DNA from: JAWKRB01 sp041389885
Lineage (GTDB): Bacteria; Myxococcota_A; Polyangia; Polyangiales; Ga0077539
DNA length: 64,000 nt
Assembly (NCBI GenBank): GCA_041389885.1
Contig: JAWKRB010000019.1
Location: 103,167 to 167,166 of the forward strand
Reading direction: 5' to 3'
Every line of letters begins with the position of its first letter. Within the stretch, counting starts at the first letter, position 1. Position numbers and translations under genes: made by a program. The notes below the pieces were generated by a model. It was given only the letters and a program-made list of their open reading frames with translations, did no database searches and was not told the origin of the DNA. Below are positions 8,608-16,600 of the stretch, one piece after another.

Positions 8608-9075
8608 TCAGCGCGGCCCGCCCCACGCGGGCGCGGGGTTGAGGGCCTGCGCCTGCGCGGCGCCGATGGAGGCCAGGGCGTCGGCGTTGAGGCGAAAGGT
8701 CGCGCCGTGGGCGACCTGCATCTCGCCCGCGAAGAAGGCGCTCCCCGTCGGGGTGAGGCGCAGGGCGCTCCACGGGATGAGCAGCGGCGGGTGAAAGGGG
8801 AAGATCACCATGACCCTCGCGAGGAGCCCCTGCGGGGTGGCCTCGAAGGACGTGGTCCCGCGGTAGGACACCCCGCCGATGGCGCACGCGAAGCCGCTCG
8901 GGAGGGGGGCGCCGCGGAGGCCCTCGGGCGCGGGGTAGGCGGCCCGCATCGAGCGCCAGCCCGAGGCCGCCGAGAGCGTCAGGCACACCAGGGACCAGAT
9001 CCCCACGAAGAGGATCGGAAACCCGGCGGCGATGAGCACGACGACGAGGACGCCCGGTTCGGAGGAGGTCTCCAT
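8608..9075 (-). CDS. Small membrane protein of unknown function
   Basis: The 155-residue protein has one long hydrophobic segment (about residues 8-36) followed by a soluble domain of about 115 residues. That domain contains IGGVSYRGTTSFEAT and FPFHPPLLIPWSALRLTPTG, resembling small membrane-anchored PH-like proteins found in myxobacteria. The family cannot be named with confidence. It lies directly upstream of the 7220-8572 lipoprotein gene on the same strand and 35 bases downstream of the delta-60 protein gene, so the three may form one unit. Confidence 0.65.
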   Translation of the reverse strand: METSSEPGVLVVVLIAAGFPILFVGIWSLVCLTLSAASGWRSMRAAYPAPEGLRGAPLPSGFACAIGGVSYRGTTSFEATPQGLLARVMVIFPFHPPLLIPWSALRLTPTGSAFFAGEMQVAHGATFRLNADALASIGAAQAQALNPAPAWGGPR

Positions 9076-9110
9076 ACGCCGGAGCGTACCCCGAGACGGG
9101 GAGGCTCGGC

Positions 9111-10487
9111 TCAGCGCAGGGGGAGCACGAAGACCACGCCGTCGTCGTTGCCCATGCCCGCGGCGACGGCGCGGGTGCCCACGAGCGCGGCGCGGCTCTG
9201 GTCGGGGGAGATCGACACGGCCCAGAAGAAGTCGCTCGCGCCGCCGAAGTCGAAGACGCGCACGCCGTTGGCGCCGAAGGTGGCGTCGCGCTGCCCGTCG
9301 GCGGTGAGCATCGCGATCATCCCGTCGGAGTTGGTCTCGCTGCTGCGCCCGCCGCCCACCATGAGCACGCGGTTGTCGGGGAGGATCGCGAGGTCACGCG
9401 CGTTGTCGTTGAAGGCCATGCGGTCGAGGCGAGCGACGCCCATGGTCCCGTAGCTCGTGTCGCGAACACCGGTGGCGGAGATGCGGAGCGAGAGCCAGTC
9501 GAGGTTCTCGGTGCTCGCGGCGCGGCCGTAGCCCGCGGTGACGAACGACGTGCCCTGCAGCCGCGCGGCGTAGGCCTCGGTGGCGACCGGGAGCACGGTC
9601 TCGGTGTAGATCCCGCCGGTGCCGAAGGTGGTGTCGAGCTGACCCGCGGGGGTGAGCTTGAAGAGCACGGGCTTCACCACGCCGCCGTCGGTCATGTACC
9701 CCGCGCCGACGATGCTCCCGTCGGCGAGGATCGTCGCTGTGCGCGCGCTCGCGCTGCGGTTGTTCACGTCGACCGAGGCCACGCCCGCGGTGCCGAAGGT
9801 CATGTCCCGCGCGCCGTCGGCGCTGAGGCGGACGATGGCGAAATCGCTGTCCATGCCGCCGTCTCGCTTGCGCGAGCCCGAGATCACCAGGCGATCGTCG
9901 GGGTAGGCCTCGAGGGCCCAGGCGCTGTCGGCGACGTAGGTCTCGCCGTCGAGCACGCCGTCGCTGAGGTCGAGGGTCACCACCCCGCCGGTGCCGAAGG
10001 CCGTGTCGAGGGTGCCGTCGGCGTTGAAGCGCGCGAGGGCGACGTCGCGGTCGCGCGCGTCGGTGGCGCCCGCGTGCTCGACGGTGGCGAGGACCACCAC
10101 CTTGCCCGTCGACTGCACCACGACCCCGCGCGCGACCTCGCCCCCGGCGCCCACCGCGAGGTTGTGCGTGGCGACGCCGTTGGTCCCCCAGGTCATGTCG
10201 GGGGTGCCGTCGGCGTTGAAGCGGCGCACGAGGGTGCGAACGTCCGCCGTCGACTCGGTGCTGTCGGCGAGGACCCCGACGCCGTAGAAGCGCCCGCTCG
10301 CGCCCCAGGCGACGCCGAAGAGCCGGTCGTGCCCGGTGGGCGAAGAGGCGATCACCGTCGGCGCGGGGCCGCCCGCGTCCGCCGTGGCGCCCGCGTCGGC
10401 GGTGGTGTTCGAGTCGCCGCAGCCCAGCCCGAAGGCCGTGACCGAGGCGAGGAGCAGGGAGTGACGAAGGAGCGAGGCGTACTTCAT
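9111..10487 (-). CDS. Delta-60 repeat lipoprotein
   Basis: The 458-residue protein has a signal peptide with lipobox GLGC (Cys23), then a Thr/Ala/Asp-rich spacer. The remainder consists of repeats around RFNADGTxDxxFGTxGV, separated by beta strands such as VVLATVEHAG. This is the delta-60 repeat pattern, a propeller-forming repeat known in many bacterial surface proteins. No enzyme motif is seen. It would sit on the outer surface or in the periplasm as a binding scaffold. The 82-base gap from the receptor gene upstream is AT-rich and holds an AGATATCT palindrome, so it may carry its own promoter. Confidence 0.82.
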   Translation of the reverse strand: MKYASLLRHSLLLASVTAFGLGCGDSNTTADAGATADAGGPAPTVIASSPTGHDRLFGVAWGASGRFYGVGVLADSTESTADVRTLVRRFNADGTPDMTWGTNGVATHNLAVGAGGEVARGVVVQSTGKVVVLATVEHAGATDARDRDVALARFNADGTLDTAFGTGGVVTLDLSDGVLDGETYVADSAWALEAYPDDRLVISGSRKRDGGMDSDFAIVRLSADGARDMTFGTAGVASVDVNNRSASARTATILADGSIVGAGYMTDGGVVKPVLFKLTPAGQLDTTFGTGGIYTETVLPVATEAYAARLQGTSFVTAGYGRAASTENLDWLSLRISATGVRDTSYGTMGVARLDRMAFNDNARDLAILPDNRVLMVGGGRSSETNSDGMIAMLTADGQRDATFGANGVRVFDFGGASDFFWAVSISPDQSRAALVGTRAVAAGMGNDDGVVFVLPLR

Positions 10488-10569
10488 GAGGGAGCTACCT
10501 TTTGCGATGGAGGATGATTCCCGATCTCACTAACAACAGCGAGATATCTTGTGTGATTTCAGTCTCTTA

Positions 10570-12957
10570 CTAACGCGACGCGCGGGGCTGCGGGGGCCGC
10601 GGGAAGTTCCACTCGAGGCCCAGAAAGACCTGTCGAAAGCCCGCGGGCTGAATGCCCTGGGGCGCGCGGTTGGCGATGTAGACTTGGTCGGTGAGGTTGC
10701 GCCCGGCGACGAAGAACGTGAGCCCGGTGCTTAGCATCGCGTAGCCCACGCGGGCGTCGACGGTGAGGTACTCGGGCAGCACGCCGACGACGCCGTCGGT
10801 GCTGGCGAAGCGGGTGTTGTCGCGGTCGGAGAACTGCGAGCTGACGTAGGTCGCGCCCACCTGCGCCGAGAACCCGCTGCGGTGCAGGAACCTCAGCCGG
10901 GCGTAGACCGTGTGCTCCGGCGCGTAGGGGAGCCGGTTGCCGTTGTAGAGCCCCGCGACGAACGACGCGTTGGGGAGCCAGGTGTAGTTCACCGTGAGCG
11001 GCAGGGTGAAGGTCTGCCGCGCGCGCTGCACGAGGGGCGCGAGGTCGAAGGTCACCGAGCTCTCGAGGCCGAGGTGCCGACTGAGCCCGCTGTTGAAGCC
11101 CGTCGCCGGCGCGCCGCCCGAGATCTCGTTCGGGGGGATGATCTGGTTCTCGAACTCCATCCAGAAGCCTGCGACCTCGGCGTTGAGCCAGCGGCCGACG
11201 CGGAGGCGCGCGCCGAGCTCGGTGTTCCACGAGAGCTCGGGGTCGAGCTGGAGGTTCACGCCGCTGGGCGACACGGCATCCTTGGTGCGCGGCGGCGCGT
11301 AGCCGCGGTGCACCCCGGCGAAGAACGACAGCGAGCGGGTCGCGTTCACCGACACGCCGAGCGCAGGAATGATCGCCAGCGTGTGCGCGCTCCCCCGGAT
11401 GTCGACGTCGGCGACGGTGGTCTGCCCCATCGCGTCGGTCACGCTCGCGCGGGTGACGTCGCGGTGGGTCCAGAAGCTCTCGATGCGCAGGCCCGGCGTG
11501 ACGAAGAGGCGGTCCCAGAACCCGAAGCGGTGCTGCACCGCGGCGGAGAGCGCGTAGCCGCTGCGAAACTCGGCGTCGACGGGCACCCCCGCGTTCACGT
11601 CGAGGAGGTTCGAGATGCGGAGCTGGTCCTGCGCGTTCTCGGTGTGAAAGCGCACCGCCGCGTTGAGCTCGCCGGTGAACTTCTCGCCCGAGCGCCAGGT
11701 CCACGTCAGCCGCGGCTCGAGGCCCATGACCCCAAAGGTGCGGTCGCGAATCGCCGCCGTGCGCAGGAAGTACAGGCTGCCGCCGTCGCGGGTCGCGTTG
11801 AGCCCCGCCGTCCCCACCGCCGCGCAGAACTGCGTCGGGTCGCAGGCGCGCTCGTAGTCGGCGCCCATGCCGTCCCGGTCGAACTCCTGCCGTCGCCACA
11901 CGCGGTCGGTCTGGTAGGCGTAGAGGTTCGTGCGCAGCATCAGCGAGCCGCTGAAGGCGTGCTGGTGCATCAGCGCGACGGCGTAGCGCTGCACCACGAA
12001 GCGGTCGTGGTTCGCGGGGTTGAACGCGGGGTTGAGGTTGAACTGCGGGGTGGTGAGTCCGAGGTACGTCGCGGCGGAGTCTTCTTGATAGAAGTTCACT
12101 TTGACGTTCAGGAGCGAGCGCGAAGAGAGCTGCAATCGCAGGCGCATCGCGACGTCGGTGAGCCCGAGGTCGAGGCTCCGGGGGCCGTCGAAGCGGCGGT
12201 GCATCGCGTCGATGCGCCACCCGATGGCGCCGTGCGTCGCGCCCGCGAAGGCCCGCGCGAGGAAGTACCCGAAGTTGCCGTAGCGGAGCTCCACGCCCGT
12301 CGAAGGCGTTCGCGGAGGGTCGCGGGTGATGTAGTTGATCACGCCGCCGACGGTCTGCGGCCCCCACATGATCCCGCCGCTGCCGCGCACGACCTCGACG
12401 CGCTCCATGCGCTCGATGGGCGGCGAGTAGTAGAGCTCGGGGGCGCCGTAGGGGTTGAGCGTGATCGGCACGCCGTCTTCGAGGACGAGCACCTGGCGCG
12501 AGCGGTTGGGGTCGAGGCCGCGGATCCCGATGTTCAGCCGCAGCCCCATGCCGTCTTCAGACACCACGTTGACGCCGGGCACGGTGCGCAGCACGTCGCC
12601 CGCGTTCTGCGGCGCGAGCTGCTCGAGGTCCTCGCGGCGCACCTGGGTCGTGCTGCCGGGGACGCGCTCCATGGGCCGGGGCGGCACCCCCGCGACGTCC
12701 ACCGTGGGCGCCACGAGCACCGCGTCGTCGCCGCGCGCCGGGCGGCGTCGAGGAGCGCGAGCGACCTCGGGCTCAGGCGGCGCGGGCGCGGGCGCGGGCG
12801 CCGCGACAGGCGGCGCGGGTGCAGGGTCAGGCTGCGCGGGTGCAGGGTCGGAGACGGAGGCGTCGTCCGGCTGCGAGGCGTCGGGGGGATCGGCGAGGGC
12901 CGCAGAGGTCGCCAGGGCGCCGGTCGCCGCGAGGAGGAGGCTGCGTCGGAGGTTCAT
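10570..12957 (-). CDS. TonB-dependent outer-membrane receptor, FecA-like
   Basis: The 795-residue protein has a signal peptide (cleavage near ALA-DPP) and a Pro/Ala/Asp-rich spacer. A plug domain follows with VPGSTTQVRREDLEQL, DVLRTVPGVNV and IRGLDPNRSRQVLVLEDGVP, up to RVEVVRGSGGIMWGPQTVGGVINYIT. A beta-barrel of about 600 residues then runs to GLEWNFP. This is the architecture of ferric-citrate or siderophore receptors, which move metal chelates across the outer membrane using TonB energy. The last residues (PQPRASR) lack the usual terminal aromatic residue, which sits about ten residues earlier. It starts three bases after the TonB stop, so the operon pairs the receptor with its own energiser. 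The ligand is unknown. Confidence 0.92.
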   Translation of the reverse strand: MNLRRSLLLAATGALATSAALADPPDASQPDDASVSDPAPAQPDPAPAPPVAAPAPAPAPPEPEVARAPRRRPARGDDAVLVAPTVDVAGVPPRPMERVPGSTTQVRREDLEQLAPQNAGDVLRTVPGVNVVSEDGMGLRLNIGIRGLDPNRSRQVLVLEDGVPITLNPYGAPELYYSPPIERMERVEVVRGSGGIMWGPQTVGGVINYITRDPPRTPSTGVELRYGNFGYFLARAFAGATHGAIGWRIDAMHRRFDGPRSLDLGLTDVAMRLRLQLSSRSLLNVKVNFYQEDSAATYLGLTTPQFNLNPAFNPANHDRFVVQRYAVALMHQHAFSGSLMLRTNLYAYQTDRVWRRQEFDRDGMGADYERACDPTQFCAAVGTAGLNATRDGGSLYFLRTAAIRDRTFGVMGLEPRLTWTWRSGEKFTGELNAAVRFHTENAQDQLRISNLLDVNAGVPVDAEFRSGYALSAAVQHRFGFWDRLFVTPGLRIESFWTHRDVTRASVTDAMGQTTVADVDIRGSAHTLAIIPALGVSVNATRSLSFFAGVHRGYAPPRTKDAVSPSGVNLQLDPELSWNTELGARLRVGRWLNAEVAGFWMEFENQIIPPNEISGGAPATGFNSGLSRHLGLESSVTFDLAPLVQRARQTFTLPLTVNYTWLPNASFVAGLYNGNRLPYAPEHTVYARLRFLHRSGFSAQVGATYVSSQFSDRDNTRFASTDGVVGVLPEYLTVDARVGYAMLSTGLTFFVAGRNLTDQVYIANRAPQGIQPAGFRQVFLGLEWNFPRPPQPRASR

Positions 12958-12960
12958 CGC

Positions 12961-13746
12961 TCAAACGTCGAGGTGAAAGTGAACAGGCACTCGCAGCGTC
13001 ACGCGGTCGCTGCGCCCGACGAGGGGGGGAAAGGGCGCGGCGCGCCGCACGATGCGCAGCGCCTCGTCGTCGAGGATCTCGTGGCCGCAGCTCTCGTCGA
13101 TGGTCGGCGGCGCCGCGAAGCTGCCGTCGGGCGCGATCACCACGCGCACCTCGACGGTGCCCTCGAGCCCCATCTCCTGCGCAATGGCGGGGTAGTTGCG
13201 GTGGCGACGCACGCGCGCCGTGACCCCGCGAGGTAGCTCCCCGCGTCGAACGACGGACCCGGCGGCAGCGCCGTCGCGACCGCGGCGGTGCCCTGCCCCG
13301 AGCGCGCCGGGCGCGATCGCCGCGGGGCCGCGGAGCTCGACCCGCGGGGGCCGTGGCCATGGAGGGCTCCCCCTCGCTCGTGAGCACCGGCGCCGGCGCG
13401 GCGGGCGCGGGCGCCGGGGCCGGCCGCAGGCGCGGACGGCGTGGGCGCGGGCGCGGAAGGCGCGGGCGCGCTGGCGACGCGCGGCGCGCGCGCGGGACGG
13501 GCGCGCGGCGGGGGGAGGCGGCGGCGCGACCACGCTCGGAGGCGGGGGCGGAGGCGGGGGCGCAGGCGGAGGCGGGGCGGGGGGTTGCTCCACCTCCATG
13601 GCGATCTCCATCACGCTCGAGGGCGTGGTGACGGTGCGCACCGCGGCGCCGGGCGAGGCCTTCGACGCGACGACGAGACCCAGCGCGACGACGCAGGCGT
13701 GCACCGCCGTGGAGATGGTGAACGAGCGCGGCAGCGCCTCAATCAT
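12961..13746 (-). CDS. tonB: TonB energy-transducer protein, linker frame doubtful
   Basis: The N-terminus has one membrane helix (about residues 11-28) followed by a Pro-rich stretch (VEQPPAPPPPAPPPPPPPP). The C-terminus is a TonB domain: NYPAIAQEMGLEGTVEVRVV, IAPDGSF and LRVPVHFHLDV. TonB couples the inner-membrane proton gradient to the receptor encoded next. In between, the single open frame gives an odd Arg-rich segment. Other frames give natural linker pieces such as ASAPAPSAPAPTPSAPAA, LTSEGEPSMATAPAG and GTAAVATALPPGPSFDAG. That suggests about five indels between 13224 and 13515, each at a run of four or more G/C. The start overlaps the imelysin stop by 8 bases. Confidence 0.8.
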   Translation of the reverse strand: MIEALPRSFTISTAVHACVVALGLVVASKASPGAAVRTVTTPSSVMEIAMEVEQPPAPPPPAPPPPPPPPSVVAPPPPPAARPSRARAARRQRARAFRARAHAVRACGRPRRPRPPRRRRCSRARGSPPWPRPPRVELRGPAAIAPGALGAGHRRGRDGAAAGSVVRRGELPRGVTARVRRHRNYPAIAQEMGLEGTVEVRVVIAPDGSFAAPPTIDESCGHEILDDEALRIVRRAAPFPPLVGRSDRVTLRVPVHFHLDV

Positions 13747-15829
13747 TGTCGCCCCCGACGCGGCTCGTGGAGATCTGCAGCGCCGTGGCGAACTCCCCCT
13801 TCAGAAAGTCGGTGAGCGCCTTCACCGCGTCGTGGAGCCGGCGCACCGACGCGGGATCGCTGGCGAGCGCCGCGCTCAGGTCACCCCCGGCGACGCCCTG
13901 CGCGGCGGCGTCGACCGCCGCGAGGAGCGCGCGCATCCGCGTCGCCAGCGCGCCCGCGCCCGCGGCCTCGAGGCGGTCGTCGAAGCCCTGCTGGTTGCCC
14001 GCGGCGCACCCCTCGAGGAGCATGCGGGCGCCCGCCATGTTCTCGCGAATGTGCGCGAGGCCGCGGCGCGCCCAGGGCGACTCGAGGGCCTCGGGGCAGG
14101 TGCCCGTGGTGCAGTTGACGAGCCCGAGGGGGCGAGCGAGCCGAAGGTCCTTGGTGCCCGTGTCGAGGTGGAGCACCGAGATCGCCACGGCGTTGAAGGC
14201 CTCTTGCTGGGTGGGAAAGAGCGCGCTCCCGACGCCCGCGGTCACGAACTGCGACTCGAAGCCCGAGGGCGCCCAGGCCGCGCGCAAGGCGTTGGCCCGC
14301 GCGAGCACGTCGGCCGCCGCGGCCCGCGCGTAGGCGGCGCGGCGTCGCGCGAGCTCGTCCGCGCCGAGCGCCGCCCAGGCTCCCGTGGCGTTGAGCGCCT
14401 CGGTCGGCGCGCAGGCGTTGTCGGCGCCCGTGTAGAACAGCAGGTACTCGATCGCCGCGAGCCCCCGCGCGCTCGTGGGGAGCTGCGCGAAGCCCTCGCC
14501 CTCGTACCCGCGCGACACCAGGCGCTGCTCGATGAGGCAGCGGTTCACGTCGGGCCACGCGTAGATCTGGTCGCGGAGCCCCTGGCCGCCGACGACCGTG
14601 AAGCCCCCCGCGGGGCCGTAGCGGTGCATCTCGGCGCGCTGCCACGCGTCGATCGCCCCCTCCCACGCGGCGCGAGCCGAGGCGCGGTTGGCGTCGGTGA
14701 CCGCGCCCGCGTACGCCTCGGTGGCGCGCGCGAGGGCGGCCGAGGCGGTCTGAAAGTCATCGTTCACCTGCATCGTGCAGCGAGCCATCGACTGGAGCAG
14801 CGAGCCGCGGTCGAAGCTCTCGTTGGAGCAGGTCGCGGTCAGCAGCAGGGCGCCCGCCACCAGGAACCGGGGCGCGGGCGAGGCGGCCCGAGCGCGCGAC
14901 GCGAGGATCGAGAAGGGGGACCAAAGCATGGATCGCACCGTGTGGGGGAGCGGCGCCTCGCCCTCGGGGAGCCCGAAGCGGAGGTCTTCGCGGTGGTGGG
15001 TGACGTAGAGCGAGCCGGCGAGGCGATCCCAGAGCGAGAGCGCCGTGCCGAAGTTCTTGTCGGAGTGCTGCGGCGCGCGGCTGTGGTGCACCTGGTGCTG
15101 CGCCGGGCTGAGCAGAAAGGCCTCGACCCTGGGGCCGTACGACACCCACACGTGGGAGTGGCGGAGGTTGGCGCCGGCGAGGGTCCAGACGAAGCCGAGG
15201 GCGTCGACGCCCAGGAGCTGCCAGGCCCGCAGCGCCGGGCCGAAGCACCAGGCCATCACCCCGAGGACCAGCCCCACCGCGACCGCGCTCGCGGAGCGGT
15301 TGATCGCGGCCTCGACGGGGTGCGTGCGGTAGAGGGTGAAGGGCGTGAGCACCTCGGCGCCGTGGTGCACCCGGTGAAAGGCCCACAGCCAGGCGAAGCG
15401 GTGCATCGCCCGATGCACGAGGAAGCGCGCGAGGTCTTCGAGCACGAAGGCCGTCAGGGTGAACGCGGCGCCGAGCGCCAGCGGCGAGGCGTGCAGGCCG
15501 GGGCTGCCGAAGCGCGCGCGGAGCCAGCCGTGCGAGAGCGCCCCCACCGCCAGCGACGACACGCCCCAGGCGCCGAAGAGCGCCGCGCGGAGGGCCGCGC
15601 GGGCGACGATGAGCCGGTAGTCGGCGAGGGCCGAGGGGTGCGCCCACACGCGGGGAGAGACCGCCCCGCGCAGCGCCCCGACGAGCGACGCGCCGCGGGC
15701 CACCCGCAGCGCCACCGCGAGCGCGCCCGAGACCAGCAGAAAGGGGAGGAACACGCGCTTCGAGGGGTCGAGCAGGCTGGTCACCGGCTCGCTCAAGACC
15801 CGCAGCATCTCCGCGAGAGCCCCGATCAT
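13739..15829 (-). CDS. Sterol desaturase-like hydroxylase fused to imelysin-like lipoprotein
   Basis: The start at 15829 has GGGAGG seven bases upstream. The 696-residue frame holds two families. Residues 1-300 are a membrane fatty-acid-hydroxylase/sterol-desaturase protein with all His boxes: HRAMH (139-143), HRVHH (152-156) and HQVHH (245-249). Residues 335-696 are imelysin-like, with WQRAEMHRYGP and GLAAIEYLLF; the His of the GxHxxE motif is Ala here. Between them, residues 321-334 look like a complete lipoprotein signal (RFLVAGALLLTATC, Cys334). The imelysin may therefore start separately at the ATG at 14929, or a stop may have been lost. Imelysins are periplasmic iron-regulated proteins, which fits the downstream tonB and receptor genes. 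Confidence 0.8.
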   Translation of the reverse strand: MIGALAEMLRVLSEPVTSLLDPSKRVFLPFLLVSGALAVALRVARGASLVGALRGAVSPRVWAHPSALADYRLIVARAALRAALFGAWGVSSLAVGALSHGWLRARFGSPGLHASPLALGAAFTLTAFVLEDLARFLVHRAMHRFAWLWAFHRVHHGAEVLTPFTLYRTHPVEAAINRSASAVAVGLVLGVMAWCFGPALRAWQLLGVDALGFVWTLAGANLRHSHVWVSYGPRVEAFLLSPAQHQVHHSRAPQHSDKNFGTALSLWDRLAGSLYVTHHREDLRFGLPEGEAPLPHTVRSMLWSPFSILASRARAASPAPRFLVAGALLLTATCSNESFDRGSLLQSMARCTMQVNDDFQTASAALARATEAYAGAVTDANRASARAAWEGAIDAWQRAEMHRYGPAGGFTVVGGQGLRDQIYAWPDVNRCLIEQRLVSRGYEGEGFAQLPTSARGLAAIEYLLFYTGADNACAPTEALNATGAWAALGADELARRRAAYARAAAADVLARANALRAAWAPSGFESQFVTAGVGSALFPTQQEAFNAVAISVLHLDTGTKDLRLARPLGLVNCTTGTCPEALESPWARRGLAHIRENMAGARMLLEGCAAGNQQGFDDRLEAAGAGALATRMRALLAAVDAAAQGVAGGDLSAALASDPASVRRLHDAVKALTDFLKGEFATALQISTSRVGGDND

Positions 15830-15850
15830 CGCGGAGCCTCCCAGGGGCGG

Positions 15851-15879
15851 GACATATGAATCATGAGAACGCGTTTCAA
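15851..15879 (-). promoter_or_regulatory. Candidate promoter for the TonB uptake operon
   Basis: Reading the minus strand, TTGAAA (15874-15879) is followed after 17 bases by TATGTC (15851-15856), 22 bases before the operon's ATG. It lies in a conspicuous AT-rich island (15850-15898) inside very GC-rich DNA. An imperfect palindrome centred on ACGCGT overlaps it and could be an operator. No clear Fur box was seen. The -10 match is only three of six. Confidence 0.3.
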
Positions 15880-16014
15880 GATTACAAAGGCGTATATGCG
15901 CGGGGTGCGCGGGTCGTGTCAAGCGGCTCGGAGGGGCATTCTCGCGGCGCGCGGGAGCGGCGTTGGTGGGGGGCGGGACGGCGGTGGGTCCGTGGCACAC
16001 TGGGCGGGTGATTC

Positions 16015-16578
16015 ATGGGTGACGACGACATCGATGCGCGGCTCGACGCGCTGAGGGGCACGGGGCGCTACGTCTCGCTGGAGACGGGGGGCGCCTTCGG
16101 GCCGCGGCGCCTCGGCGGGGTGATCGAGGACGTCGGCGACGCGCTGGTGCTCGTGCAGGAGCTCAAGGAGTTTCACCGCTCGGGCTTCGTGCTGCTCCGG
16201 CGCTCGGAGATCGCCGCGGTGATCGAGTCTGAGGTCGAGCGGCTCTTCGCGCGGATGATTGCCGCCGAGGGCCTCACCGAGGAGCTGCGCGCGCCGCTCC
16301 CGCTCGACCTCGACGCGTGGTCCGACTGCCTGCGCGACCTCCGGCGGCTGTACGGCGCGGTCCTGCTGGAGTGCGTCGCGGGGGGCGGGCTGATCCTGTA
16401 CGTGGGGCGCATCGTGAGGGTCTCTCGCGACGCGGTGTGGCTGCGGTGCGTGACCGTCGAGGGCGCGCTCGAGCGCGAGGCGCTGGAGGTCCCCCTCGAC
16501 GAGATCACCCGGGTGATCTTCGACGACCGCTACAGCGTCTTCTTCGACCGCCACGCGAGCGACGAGGGCCTGCACTGA
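16015..16578 (+). CDS. Hypothetical protein, 187 residues
   Basis: This is a soluble, acidic 187-residue protein with no signal peptide or membrane helix. The N-terminal half contains RYVSLETGGAFGPRRLGGVIEDV and RRSEIAAVIESEVERLF. The C-terminal half is beta-rich: LILYVGRIVRVSRDAVWLRCV and EVPLDEITRVIFDDRYSVFF. The latter part resembles small barrel-type (Sm/SH3-like) folds in which a turn-rich strand set ends in DEITRVIF. I do not recognise the family. It diverges from the TonB operon with 185 bases between and converges with tyrS. Confidence 0.65.
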   Translation: MGDDDIDARLDALRGTGRYVSLETGGAFGPRRLGGVIEDVGDALVLVQELKEFHRSGFVLLRRSEIAAVIESEVERLFARMIAAEGLTEELRAPLPLDLDAWSDCLRDLRRLYGAVLLECVAGGGLILYVGRIVRVSRDAVWLRCVTVEGALEREALEVPLDEITRVIFDDRYSVFFDRHASDEGLH

Positions 16579-16600
16579 GCCCCCGCCCCGAGCCTCGCGG

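Noticed and set aside
10882..13236. Plus-strand open frame antisense to the receptor and TonB genes
   Set aside because: Sequence is the Arg/Val/Glu-rich antisense pattern, and the minus strand has clear family motifs.
15846..15898. Fur box upstream of the TonB operon
   Set aside because: The AT-rich palindrome does not match the GATAATGATAATCATTATC pattern; only a general operator can be suggested.
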